DNA from: DASVTR01 sp033855775
Lineage (GTDB): Bacteria; Acidobacteriota; Blastocatellia; Pyrinomonadales; Pyrinomonadaceae
Reading direction: 5' to 3'
NCBI GenBank assembly: GCA_033855775.1
Contig: JAWVFT010000122.1
Location: forward strand, 103,060-167,059
DNA: 64,000 bases
Shown: one piece after another, positions 1 through 8,360 of the stretch
How positions within the stretch are numbered: position 1 is the stretch's first letter
Layout: the number at the start of each line of letters is the position of its first letter
Made by a program: the position numbers and the translations under genes
Notes under the pieces: generated by a model
The model's input: the letters and a program-made list of their open reading frames with translations, nothing else
Database searches by the model: none
What the model was told of the DNA's origin: nothing

Positions 1-1
1 G

Positions 2-757
2 GAACTGAAGATGCCGGAGGGCGTGCAGATTATAGACGGCGCGGACAACATTCGCCGCGCCGTGCGCGAGCAGGTCAAGTACGGCGCAGACTGGATTAAG
101 TTTTATTGCGACCGTCGTTATTACTTGAAGGACGGCGCGCTGCACAGTTGGGTCAACTTCACGGAAGAAGAGATGCAGGCGATGGTCGCGGAAGCGCACC
201 GCTTAGGCCACCGCGTCGCCGCGCACGCGATGGGCCGCGAAGGCATTGATGCTGCGCTGCGCGTCGGCGTAGATTCGATAGAGCACGGCTACGGCCTCGA
301 CGAAGAGTTGATGGACAGGATGGTTAAGCAAGGCACGTACTGGTGCCCGACCATCTACGTCGGCGTCTACGTCGCCGAGGGACGCGCGGCGGCTGGCGCT
401 CCCATCTGGCTGACGATGCGCGAACTCGAAGCGAAGGCTTTCGGCATCGCCGTTCGCAAGGGCGTTAAGATTGCCTTCGGCACAGACGTGGGCGGATTCT
501 CATGGGACATCAACGCGGCCAAAGAGTTCGCCTACATGGTGCGCTACGGGATGACGCCTTTGCAGGCGATTCAATCCGCCACGATTGTCGCCGCCGATTT
601 ATTGGAGAAGCCAAACGACATGGGCGCGATTGAGGTCGGGAAGTATGCGGACATCATCGCCGTCGCGGGCAATCCACTGCGCGACATCACGGAGCTTGAG
701 CGCGTCAACTTTGTGATGAAAGGCGGCGCGGTCTTTCGTGAGCGAGACGCTCGTTAG
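2..757 (+). CDS. Amidohydrolase, C-terminal part (gene starts before the window)
   Basis: This is the C-terminal half of a metal-dependent amidohydrolase of the imidazolonepropionase/prolidase-like group, which hydrolyses C-N bonds in a TIM barrel. The frame is open to the left edge (codons for E, L, K precede the first internal Met at 11), so the N-terminal metal-binding HxH is outside the window. Visible are the downstream metal-site motifs AAHAMG and SIEHGYG, the GTDVGG segment with the catalytic Asp, and the family ending in which GAIEVGKYADIIAV builds the small beta-sandwich. The substrate cannot be told from this part. It ends 90 bases before a same-strand membrane-protein gene. Confidence 0.85.
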   Translation, partial: ELKMPEGVQIIDGADNIRRAVREQVKYGADWIKFYCDRRYYLKDGALHSWVNFTEEEMQAMVAEAHRLGHRVAAHAMGREGIDAALRVGVDSIEHGYGLDEELMDRMVKQGTYWCPTIYVGVYVAEGRAAAGAPIWLTMRELEAKAFGIAVRKGVKIAFGTDVGGFSWDINAAKEFAYMVRYGMTPLQAIQSATIVAADLLEKPNDMGAIEVGKYADIIAVAGNPLRDITELERVNFVMKGGAVFRERDAR

Positions 758-847
758 TTCTGCCGGGAAGCGACGGCGCGAGCTTGCCCGTCATCAATTT
801 TCGCGCGACACTGGCCGGAGAGATAAAGGGCGCGAGGAGCAGCAGTT

Positions 848-1750
848 TTGAGTTCGAGCGATTTTTTAGTCGAGCCGTTGGAGGAAAAGCAGAAGGCCGG
901 GCGGCCACGCGGGTTGATTGCGCTGCTCGGCGTCTTCGCGATCTGTCTGATCGGGATCATCGTCTTCTTCGCCCTGTCGCACAAGTCGCTCGCGGGCAAG
1001 AGCGCGACGCAGCATGTCGCCACGCCTTTAGAGACTACGACCGACGGCATCGCCGCCGGGTCGAAGAGCCTCTGGGCCATTCGCGGCGCGCTAACGGAAG
1101 CCTGCACCTGCGCCGTGCCTTGCACATGCAACTTCGGCGCGGGGCCGTCGCCTCATTCCTACTGCTACCCTTTCTACTCGTACCACATTCGTGAAGGCTA
1201 TTATCAAGACATCAAACTCGACGGGCTGCACTTCGGCTCGGCTGACCTTTCCGGCGCTCGCGCTCTCTTCATTGACGAACGCGCCGACGAGCGACAGCGC
1301 GAGGCTCTGCGTCTCATCATCGCGCGCCTGATTATCCGCATCCCCGCCACGGAAGCCGAAGCGAAGGCCAAAGAGCTTGCGCCCCGCATTCGCTACACGC
1401 GCGTCGAGCAGGACTACGACGAGCGACAAAATCATCTGAAAGTCGCGGGCCTCGGAGAGTTTTCAGCGGACTTCATCATGGGCTTGGACAAATCGCAGCC
1501 CGTCGTCGTCCGCAACAACACGACCTGGCGCATCCACGATGCCATCAAGGCTCGCACCAGCATGTATGAAGTCAAGAACGAACGCGACGCCGTGAAGACC
1601 AAAGACACGAACAGCAACCAGGGCGAGTTTGAATACACGGATCAAACTGACTTTGGCGGCCCCGCGCGCTGGAACTGCGGAGCCTGCGCCAACGAGCAGG
1701 CGCGCGGCGCGCAACGCGAACAGCAAACTGAACAGATGTGCGGCAGGTGA
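848..1750 (+). CDS. Membrane-anchored DUF1326-type protein
   Basis: A 300-residue protein with a short cytoplasmic N-terminus, one membrane span (about residues 22-43) and a soluble region that opens with WAIRGALTEACTC and CAVPCTCNF. This Cys-rich W-x-(V/I)-x-G...C-x-C...C-x-C opening is characteristic of DUF1326, a family of unknown function. A second pair of cysteines (CGAC) lies near the C-terminus. The start is TTG at 848, chosen because a GAGGAG ribosome site lies 8 bases upstream and the span follows directly. The cysteine pattern suggests metal or disulfide chemistry, but that is inference. Confidence 0.7.
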   Translation: MSSSDFLVEPLEEKQKAGRPRGLIALLGVFAICLIGIIVFFALSHKSLAGKSATQHVATPLETTTDGIAAGSKSLWAIRGALTEACTCAVPCTCNFGAGPSPHSYCYPFYSYHIREGYYQDIKLDGLHFGSADLSGARALFIDERADERQREALRLIIARLIIRIPATEAEAKAKELAPRIRYTRVEQDYDERQNHLKVAGLGEFSADFIMGLDKSQPVVVRNNTTWRIHDAIKARTSMYEVKNERDAVKTKDTNSNQGEFEYTDQTDFGGPARWNCGACANEQARGAQREQQTEQMCGR

Positions 1751-1886
1751 AACTAGAGACGCGCGCCCGAAGTCATGACACAAGAGCCTTGATGAAGACG
1801 CGACCAACACGCTCGCTTCCATTCTTCTGCTCTTCATGACTCATGACTTTCGCGGCGCGTGACGGCTGACTTCCATTGGAGGCGAT

Positions 1887-2177
1887 ATGAATCTCGGTGA
1901 TATGACGCTGATTGACTTGCTGGTTTTGCTTCTCGTCGCCGGCCTGTGCGGCGCGCTCGGTCAGGCCATCGTCGGCTATTCGCGCGGCGGCTGTCTTGTC
2001 TCCATCGCGCTCGGCTTCATCGGCGCGATTATCGGAATGTGGCTGGCGCGTCAGCTTAAGCTGCCGGAGATGTTCGCGGTCAATGTCGGCGGCAGGTCTT
2101 TTCCGATTGTCTGGTCAATCATCGGCGCAGCGCTCTTCGTCGCCATCATCAGCTTGCTCACACGGCGGCGCGTCTAG
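1887..2177 (+). CDS. GlsB/YeaQ/YmgE-type small membrane protein
   Basis: A 96-residue hydrophobic protein with three predicted membrane segments (about 8-25, 33-51 and 70-90). Its glycine-rich helices are typical of the transglycosylase-associated GlsB/YeaQ/YmgE family, small inner-membrane proteins linked to stress responses but of unknown biochemical function. A clear GGAGG site lies just upstream of the ATG. The last helix carries WSIIGAALFVAIISLL and ends in a basic RRR tail, as in the family. It stands alone between two unrelated genes. Confidence 0.75.
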   Translation: MNLGDMTLIDLLVLLLVAGLCGALGQAIVGYSRGGCLVSIALGFIGAIIGMWLARQLKLPEMFAVNVGGRSFPIVWSIIGAALFVAIISLLTRRRV

Positions 2178-2481
2178 CCTGAGAGAAGAAGCCGCGACGT
2201 TGGACGACGACGATGACGACGATTCTCAGTTACACAACGGAGTGTGGACGAAGCGATTCGTGACTACGATATATTGAAGGCTTGCGCCCGAAGCCCCATC
2301 GAACAACTTTATTGACGACGTGCCGGTTTTGGCGTATTGTCGCAACGTTGTTCAAGGGGGTTTCGGGTCGGAGCTTGCCGATTTGAACCTGGCTTAGCTT
2401 GTGCGCCATGCTTCCGGCCTCACCGCGTTGTTGAATTTCAAGACAGCGCTCAACGGCTCATCTAAAAGGAGTGAAGAAATA
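2178..2481. other. Intergenic stretch of about 300 bases
   Basis: No convincing gene. It carries a GAACAAC/GTTGTTC inverted pair around 2300-2355 and leads to the ribosome site of the next small gene. Probably promoter and leader for the Lys-rich miniprotein. Confidence 0.4.
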
Positions 2482-2709
2482 ATGGCAACTAAAAAGGCGA
2501 CCAAGAAGAAGGCCGGCGCAAAGAAAGGCGCGAAGAAAGGCGCAAAGAAGGGCGCAAGAAAAGCCGCCGCCATCGGTGTATCGCCGGGCGTGCTTGCTTG
2601 CATACGCAAGTGTCATGATGCTTTCATCAAATGCCTGCAAACAACCCACAATTTCAAGAAGTGCGCGCAGGATTATCAAACGTGCGTGCGCCGCTGCCTC
2701 AACGTCTAG
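2482..2709 (+). CDS. Small Lys/Ala-rich protein with symmetric twin-cysteine hairpin
   Basis: A 75-residue protein with two parts. Residues 2-32 are a basic tail with repeated KKGA units, resembling histone H1-like tails. Residues 40-75 hold six cysteines in a mirror-symmetric order C-x3-C-x6-C-x9-C-x6-C-x3-C, as expected for two antiparallel helices clamped by disulfides or by metal. The ATG follows AAAGGAG at good spacing. The tail predicts nucleic-acid or polyanion binding; the Cys hairpin resembles twin-CX3C folds in geometry only. I do not recognise a named family. A perfect hairpin follows the stop. Confidence 0.7.
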   Translation: MATKKATKKKAGAKKGAKKGAKKGARKAAAIGVSPGVLACIRKCHDAFIKCLQTTHNFKKCAQDYQTCVRRCLNV

Positions 2710-2745
2710 CAACGCGGCTTAGCGCGTCTGCGCTCAAGCAGAACG

Positions 2746-2778
2746 AAGCGGCAAGTCTCTGCGAGAGACTTGCCGCTT
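2746..2778 (+). terminator. Perfect 15-bp hairpin after the twin-Cys miniprotein
   Basis: Arms 2746-2760 and 2764-2778 are perfectly complementary around a 3-base loop, 37 bases after the stop codon. There is no U-tract, so it may work as an mRNA 3' stabiliser as well as a terminator. Confidence 0.55.
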
Positions 2779-2970
2779 ACTTGCATGTGAGCCAGCCTTT
2801 ACGCCTGCGGCCCGCGCGCCTTCCGGCAGCAGTCTCTCGCCTGCCTTTTCCCTTTCCCTGTTCCTTTGCTACACTCGCCTAAACGACAACGGCTCTCTTT
2901 GATTTACTGTAGCAGCGAACGCGTGGAGGCTTAAACGGCCTCGACGCGTTTGATAGTCTTCGGCGGTTTT

Positions 2971-4686
2971 ATGATGGCGGCGACGGCGCAGTTTAAAGCA
3001 CACAACGGCGCTCCCGATTTGAGCGACTTTCGCAAACGCTTTCCGCTGACGGTGGCGAGCTTCGGCGCGCTGGCCGAGCGCGAGGCGTGGCTGCGTCGCA
3101 TCTGGGAACTCGACGCCCGTTGGGAGCGCGCGATGGAGCGGGCGGGCGACGAGGCGCGCGAAGAGATTGTCGTTCACGAAGCTCCGCCAAGGCATCTGAC
3201 GGTCGAAGCCGAGTACGAGATAATTTACGCGGGCGGCGTGCTCGGACTGCTCCATGCGGCGGTGATGAACGGTCGTTACAACCGTCGCGTGATGGTCTTT
3301 GACGCGCACGCGGTCGGGCGCACGCACCGCGATTGGAATATCTCCGACGAAGAGTTGAAAGAATTTGAGCGCGCCGGTCTGTTCACGAAAGAAGAGATTG
3401 AGGCGGCCATCGCCAATCGCTATCGCTCCGGCTTCGTCAAATTTCACGACGCCGCGTCGCGCGTCAAAACGCCGCCGCTCTGGATTGACGGAGTGCTCGA
3501 CGTGGCGGTCGAGGCGGACAAGTTGTTGCAGCTTGCGGCGGCCAAAATTGAACAGAGCCACAACGGTTCTGTGTTGATGGACGGGCTGCGTCTCGTTCGT
3601 TGTTACGCGCAACCAAGCCGTGTGACGGTCGAGGTGGAAGAAACGCGGACGGGGCGGCGCAGGCTCTTCGGGGCGCGGCTGCTGGTGGACGCGACCGGAA
3701 CCAACTCGTCCATCTCACGCCAACTCAACGACGGGCGCGCGCTCACTCATGTCTGCCCGACCGTCGGCACGGTGGCGCGCGGCTTTGTGCGCGGCGAAGA
3801 GCCGAATCAAGTTGACTTCAGCGTCGGCGAGATTCTGGTCAGCAACCAGGACGCGCAGGATCACCGGCAGTTAATCTGGGAAGGCTTCGCGGGCAATCGC
3901 CTGCGCGACGAATACACCACCTATCTCTTCTTTTACGATGCGGTCAACTCGCCCGCAGACAAATCCCTGCTCGCTCTCTTCGAGCGTTACTTTGAAACCT
4001 TGCCGGGCTACAAACGCGCGGGCACACGCTGGCGCGTCTTGAAACCTGTCTTCGGCTACATCCCAAGCTTTCACCATCAGGGATGGGGAAATCGCAAACG
4101 AACGGCGGAGAATCGCTTGATGCTCATCGGCGATTCTGCCGGACTCTCCAGCCCGCTGACCTTCTGCGGCTTCGGCTCGCACGTCCGCAACCTGCGACGA
4201 CTGACGCACCTGACCGAGCTTGCGCTCGCAGCCGACATGCTCGACCAGGCCGCGCTGTCGGAGGTCAACGCCTACGAGCCGCGCGTCGCGCAGATGGCGA
4301 GCTTCGCGGAATTTTTGCGCCCGACGGCGAAGAGCGAACCGGCTGCGGTCAACGAGACGCTCAACGCCGTGATGGCCGCGCTGCACGGTCTGGACGAGAG
4401 AGTCCGCCGCGAACTCTTTCAAGACCGCATGAGCTTCAGCGCGCTCAAGAATCTGTTGAGCCAGACGGCGCGGCTCTACCCGCGCATCTTCACGCGCGTC
4501 CGCGAGCATCTCGGAGCGCGCGGGACATTCTGGTGGCTGGCGAATATCGCCTCTGCCGCCTTCTCCGAAAGACGCGCCCTGCGCTCGATAGGCGACACAA
4601 CAGAGCCGGAGGCAGACGCCGCGCAGGCATTCGCTCATCACCTACGGCTTTACAAAAATCGTCAGGGCGCAGGCAGTCAACCCTGA
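2971..4686 (+). CDS. FAD-dependent oxidoreductase, lycopene-cyclase/geranylgeranyl-reductase-like
   Basis: A 571-residue flavoprotein-like protein. A nucleotide-binding start (EYEIIYAGGVLGLLHAAV, about residues 85-102) stands where a GxGxxG dinucleotide fold is expected, though the motif is relaxed. A second FAD motif, LLVDATG, follows, and then NRLMLIGDSAGLSSPLTFCGFG, the G-D family motif of flavin hydroxylases and lycopene-cyclase-like proteins. The C-terminal 170 residues are helical and unassigned. ATG at 2971 is preferred over an upstream TTG at 2950; neither has a strong ribosome site. A long terminator overlaps its last codons. The substrate is unknown. Confidence 0.65.
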   Translation: MMAATAQFKAHNGAPDLSDFRKRFPLTVASFGALAEREAWLRRIWELDARWERAMERAGDEAREEIVVHEAPPRHLTVEAEYEIIYAGGVLGLLHAAVMNGRYNRRVMVFDAHAVGRTHRDWNISDEELKEFERAGLFTKEEIEAAIANRYRSGFVKFHDAASRVKTPPLWIDGVLDVAVEADKLLQLAAAKIEQSHNGSVLMDGLRLVRCYAQPSRVTVEVEETRTGRRRLFGARLLVDATGTNSSISRQLNDGRALTHVCPTVGTVARGFVRGEEPNQVDFSVGEILVSNQDAQDHRQLIWEGFAGNRLRDEYTTYLFFYDAVNSPADKSLLALFERYFETLPGYKRAGTRWRVLKPVFGYIPSFHHQGWGNRKRTAENRLMLIGDSAGLSSPLTFCGFGSHVRNLRRLTHLTELALAADMLDQAALSEVNAYEPRVAQMASFAEFLRPTAKSEPAAVNETLNAVMAALHGLDERVRRELFQDRMSFSALKNLLSQTARLYPRIFTRVREHLGARGTFWWLANIASAAFSERRALRSIGDTTEPEADAAQAFAHHLRLYKNRQGAGSQP

Positions 4687-4708
4687 CTGGCCTGCGCCCT
4701 GACGATTT
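4656..4708. terminator. Bidirectional terminator overlapping a stop codon
   Basis: Arms 4656-4674 and 4690-4708 are perfectly complementary over 19 bp and can extend inward with one bulge. The outer ends are AAA/TTT, so either strand gives a GC stem followed by U residues. The left arm and loop lie inside the coding end of the flavoprotein gene (stop at 4684). It also faces the minus-strand gene ending at 4738. Confidence 0.85.
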
Positions 4709-4737
4709 ATCTCAGGCTCTTAATTCAAAAAAACTTT

Positions 4738-4956
4738 CTAGTGCGGCGGCGGGTCGCCATCAACCGGCGCGCTGGTAGGCCGTGAACCGTCCTCTTCAGA
4801 ATCGGGCGGCGGTGGGTCGCCTTCGCTGGGCGTTTCCTCCTCCGTGCCGCCGTCACCCGCCGAAGGCGGCGGCGGGTCGCCTTCCGCTTGCGCGTACATC
4901 GCCGCGTTGTCCATCGGTGGGTCGCCTATCGTTCTATTTTCTTGATTCTCAGACAT
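4738..4956 (-). CDS. Small acidic GDPPPP-repeat protein downstream of a Ser/Thr kinase
   Basis: A 72-residue acidic, proline-rich protein with no hydrophobic segment and no cysteine. Four copies of a GDPP core (GDPPM, GDPPPP, GDPPPP, GDPPPH) are spaced about 15-20 residues apart by Glu/Ser/Gly-rich linkers. An AAAGGAG ribosome site lies 9 bases before the ATG, which makes translation likely. It starts 31 bases after the stop of the kinase-TPR gene on the same strand, so the two are probably cotranscribed. Its regular repeats and disordered character would suit a kinase substrate or a scaffold ligand, but that is inference. I know no named family. Confidence 0.7.
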   Translation of the reverse strand: MSENQENRTIGDPPMDNAAMYAQAEGDPPPPSAGDGGTEEETPSEGDPPPPDSEEDGSRPTSAPVDGDPPPH

Positions 4957-4987
4957 GGTAACAAGCTCCTTTTGTGGTTGAGGTTAA

Positions 4988-7900
4988 TTACGTCCCGGCG
5001 GATATTGCAGGGCTGCCGCCGAGTTGTTTGTGGGCAAGTTGAATATCCGGCCTCGTGAGGTAGCTCGTAAAAGCTTCCGCTCCCCACTGCTGCTGGAGTT
5101 GAGAGAGAACGTCGCCCGCGCGCGACAGAGCATCCTTTGCCGCCATCTCATCTCCCTGACGGCGATAGGCGCGGGCCGCCAACAGCCACGCGCGCCACTC
5201 CGACTCATGTTGGGCCGCGGCGGCAAATCTATCCTTCGCCGCGAGCGCAGTGGAGAGAGCATTGCGCGCGTCGCCCGCTTCGAGTTGGACTTCGGCCAGA
5301 GCGAGCAGAGCCTTCGAGAGCAAGGCCGAATCGTCGCCGCGCTTGGCCATCTCGACCGCTTCCTCGCAGTCCAGCTTTCCGTCGCGCGCCGCGCCGGAGA
5401 GAGCCTTGGCCAGCCCGAGCGTGAACTTCGCCTGCACGAAGACTTCTTCATACTGCTTGTCGGCCAGCTTCATCGCCTCTTCGCTTTCAGCTTTGGCCTT
5501 CGGCGAATCTAGCTCGCTGAGCGCAATCTGCGCCCATCGCAGGTGAATCTCCGCAGTCACTGACTGGTAAATAGCGCCGGGCTGATTGGAGCGCTCGTAA
5601 GCCTGTTGAAGAGAGGCGCGCGCGTCCGCGTACTGGCCCAAACGCCATTGCAGGTTGCCGCGATTCAGTTCGTTATACATGAGGCCGAGCCGGTCGTTCA
5701 AAGACTTGTTGATGTTGTAGCTCAAATCGTAACGATTGAGGGCTTCGGTGTAAAGCTCCTGCTCTGTGAAGACCATGCCGAACTCGCCGTGGGCGAAGGC
5801 AATCTGCGGTTGATAGCCGCTTTGCGTGGCCATGTCAAGATTCTGCTGAAAGGTCTTGAAGGCCGTGTCGTAGTCGCCTTTGCGACGATTGGCGCGACCG
5901 ATGAGAATCAGGCACACGCCGACGTTGGTGCGATAGCCGCCCTGCTGAAAAAAGTTGAGAGCCTCGCGCGCGTAAGCCAGGCCCTCATCGGTGCGTAGTT
6001 GCTGGATATAGAGGACGGCCAGGTTTTGCAGGACTTCCGCCTCGCGCAACTGCGACTTGGTGAGGCGGGCAAACTCGCGCGCCTGATTGTAATTCTTCTC
6101 GGCTTCGGCGTACTTGCCGCTGACAAAGAGAGCGTAGCCGAGGCCGTTCAAGCCGCGCGCCAGCAAGTCGTCCTGATTGTGTTGCTGCGCGAACTCAATC
6201 GCATCGGTGGCATACTGCTGCGCCTTTTCCGGCGCGCCCTGAATGTAGGAGAGACGGCTCATTTGCAGCAGGACGTTGATTTTCTGCGACTCGTTGCCGC
6301 TGGCGCTCGATAGCTCGTAGGCGCGTTGCAACTGCGCCGCCGCGTCGGCCAGCTTGCCCGTGCTGATGAAGAGTTGGCCGCGCTCGTAAAAGACATTGGC
6401 CTGCCCTTCGACGAGTCCCTGCGTGTCATAGAGAGCTTGCGCCTTGTCGAACGAAGCAAGCGCGCCGGGAGTGTTCAGGTTCCTGCCGTTGAGCGCGCCC
6501 GTGCGCAGGATAGCCAGCGCATACTGCGCATCGAGCCGCGTCGCTTCACGATAATTCTCCAAAGCTTTTTCCCGCTCCTCGTTTCTTTCGTAGGCGCGGC
6601 CCAGGTCGAAGTAAGCCTGCGGTTGGTCGGGCGCGATGCGCGCGATGGCGGTGTAGGCCGTGATGGCTCGCGGCAGGTCGTTGGAGACGATGCCGCTGAT
6701 GGCGTTGAAATAGAGCGCGTCCAGTTGCGGAAGCTCGGATTGGTCCGGGACGAGCGACGAGACGTGCAGCAAATCATCTTTGGCGCGGTCGGCATAGCCC
6801 AACTCCATCTCAGTTTCGGCCAGCCGCGCGTGGGCCATAATGTACTTGTCGTCTTCCTTGGTGGCGCGCGTGAAGTTCAGAAAAGCCTTATGATACGCGC
6901 CGTCGTGCAAATCGCTCAGGCCCTTTTGATAGGCGGCCACCGCACCCGGCGGCGGCTCATGCGGCCCCGGCTGTAGCAATTTGGCGACGGCCCAGATTAA
7001 CAACACCCCGACGACCAGCGCGATGACGACAGTGAAGATGGAGAGGCGCGGGCGGCGCAAGGTTTCGGCGATGCTGAGCAGCGCGCTCGATGGGGCGGCT
7101 TGATGCGCGGAGGCGAGACGCCTGGTGCGATGCGAATCGTCGCGCAGGGAAGGACGCAGGGCGCGCAGGTCGCCCAACATCTCCTGCGCCGTTTGATAAC
7201 GCTCGGCAGGCTTTTTCGCCAGAGCCTTCATCGTGATGCGGTCAAGCTCTTTCGGCACGCGCGAGTTGAAGACGGAAGGCGGCGGCGGGTCAACGTGAAT
7301 CACCTGCGCCCCGATTTCGATGACGCTCGAACCAGAGAAGGCGGGCTTTCCGGCGACGCACTCGTAGAGCATCGCGCCGAGGGCGAAGAGGTCGCTGCGC
7401 CCGTCAACTTCCGCGCCCGTCGCCTGCTCAGGCGAAAGATAGAGCGGCGTGCCGACGACGACATCGCTGCGCGTGCGCGTCGCAAGCAAGGTGCGCGCGT
7501 TCGGGTCGGCGGCGAGTTGCGATTGGTCTTCGTGCAACTGCTTGGCAAGGCCGAAGTCTAAGACCTTGACCTGCCCGCGCTCGTTGATGACGACGTTCGA
7601 GGGCTTGATGTCGCGGTGGACGATGCCGTGCGTGTGCGCTTCGGAGAGCGCGTCGGCCACGTCCGCGATAATCTCGCTGGCCCGCGCAATCGTCAACTGG
7701 CTGCTTTGCAGCAGGTCGCTGAGCAACTGTCCGTCCACCTTCTCCATCACGATGAAGGGCTGGCCCTCGGCGGTTTCGCCGTAATCGTAGACGGCTGCGA
7801 TGTGCGCGTGCGACAGGGCGGAGACGGCCCGCGCCTCGCGCAGGAAGCGGGCGCGAAAGTGATGGCCTTCAGCCGCTTCTCCGAGAAACTTGATGGCGAC

Positions 7901-8002
7901 GTGGCGACCCAGGTGCGTGTCTTCGGCTTCGTAGACGACGCCCATCCCGCCCTCGCCGAGCTTTTCTAAGATGCGATAATGAGAGACCGTCTCGCCGATC
8001 AT
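4988..8002 (-). CDS. Membrane Ser/Thr protein kinase with extracytoplasmic TPR domain
   Basis: A 1004-residue Hanks-type kinase. The catalytic domain is residues 8-280: glycine loop GEGGMG (16-21), VAIK Lys38, catalytic loop HRDIKPSN (129-136, Asp131), DFG (149-151) and GTPLYLSPEQ in the activation segment. One membrane span (about 322-343) separates it from some 650 residues of tandem TPRs, so kinase inside and TPRs outside is expected. All catalytic residues are intact. It is the first gene of a pair with the GDPPPP-repeat protein. The regulated pathway cannot be told from the sequence. This architecture is common in Acidobacteriota. Confidence 0.95.
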   Translation of the reverse strand: MIGETVSHYRILEKLGEGGMGVVYEAEDTHLGRHVAIKFLGEAAEGHHFRARFLREARAVSALSHAHIAAVYDYGETAEGQPFIVMEKVDGQLLSDLLQSSQLTIARASEIIADVADALSEAHTHGIVHRDIKPSNVVINERGQVKVLDFGLAKQLHEDQSQLAADPNARTLLATRTRSDVVVGTPLYLSPEQATGAEVDGRSDLFALGAMLYECVAGKPAFSGSSVIEIGAQVIHVDPPPPSVFNSRVPKELDRITMKALAKKPAERYQTAQEMLGDLRALRPSLRDDSHRTRRLASAHQAAPSSALLSIAETLRRPRLSIFTVVIALVVGVLLIWAVAKLLQPGPHEPPPGAVAAYQKGLSDLHDGAYHKAFLNFTRATKEDDKYIMAHARLAETEMELGYADRAKDDLLHVSSLVPDQSELPQLDALYFNAISGIVSNDLPRAITAYTAIARIAPDQPQAYFDLGRAYERNEEREKALENYREATRLDAQYALAILRTGALNGRNLNTPGALASFDKAQALYDTQGLVEGQANVFYERGQLFISTGKLADAAAQLQRAYELSSASGNESQKINVLLQMSRLSYIQGAPEKAQQYATDAIEFAQQHNQDDLLARGLNGLGYALFVSGKYAEAEKNYNQAREFARLTKSQLREAEVLQNLAVLYIQQLRTDEGLAYAREALNFFQQGGYRTNVGVCLILIGRANRRKGDYDTAFKTFQQNLDMATQSGYQPQIAFAHGEFGMVFTEQELYTEALNRYDLSYNINKSLNDRLGLMYNELNRGNLQWRLGQYADARASLQQAYERSNQPGAIYQSVTAEIHLRWAQIALSELDSPKAKAESEEAMKLADKQYEEVFVQAKFTLGLAKALSGAARDGKLDCEEAVEMAKRGDDSALLSKALLALAEVQLEAGDARNALSTALAAKDRFAAAAQHESEWRAWLLAARAYRRQGDEMAAKDALSRAGDVLSQLQQQWGAEAFTSYLTRPDIQLAHKQLGGSPAISAGT

Positions 8003-8360
8003 GGGTCTGGGGCTTTCTCGATCCGGGACACGGAGGGAAAGATGATAATGAGCAAACCTTGCCGGCCAGTGAAAGGTGTCGGGCAGGTTTTATGGAACGA
8101 GCGCTACATGCGGATACATTCTGCGCCAAATCGAAGAGTTTTCCAAGCAAAAATTTACTGCCACTCATCGTTGGACTTTGAGCGCGATAACTGCGGACGC
8201 TTAAGCCCCGCGACAAACGTTGACGAAGCGACGATGAAGGACAAACCATCGCGAGCCGGACTGTCATCCGTCATCAAGCCGGACTGTCATCCGTCGCTTC
8301 ATAGCGCGAGGTTTGAGAGCTTTGCTATTGACGCTTTGAAGAGGCGCGCGAGTTCAAGTC
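8003..8360. other. Intergenic stretch with a 19-bp direct repeat
   Basis: About 360 bases between the kinase start and the purK end, both minus strand. It must contain the kinase promoter. A 19-base sequence occurs twice in direct orientation at 8254-8272 and 8277-8295 (period 23), and could be a regulator site or a chance duplication. No gene is supported. Confidence 0.5.
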
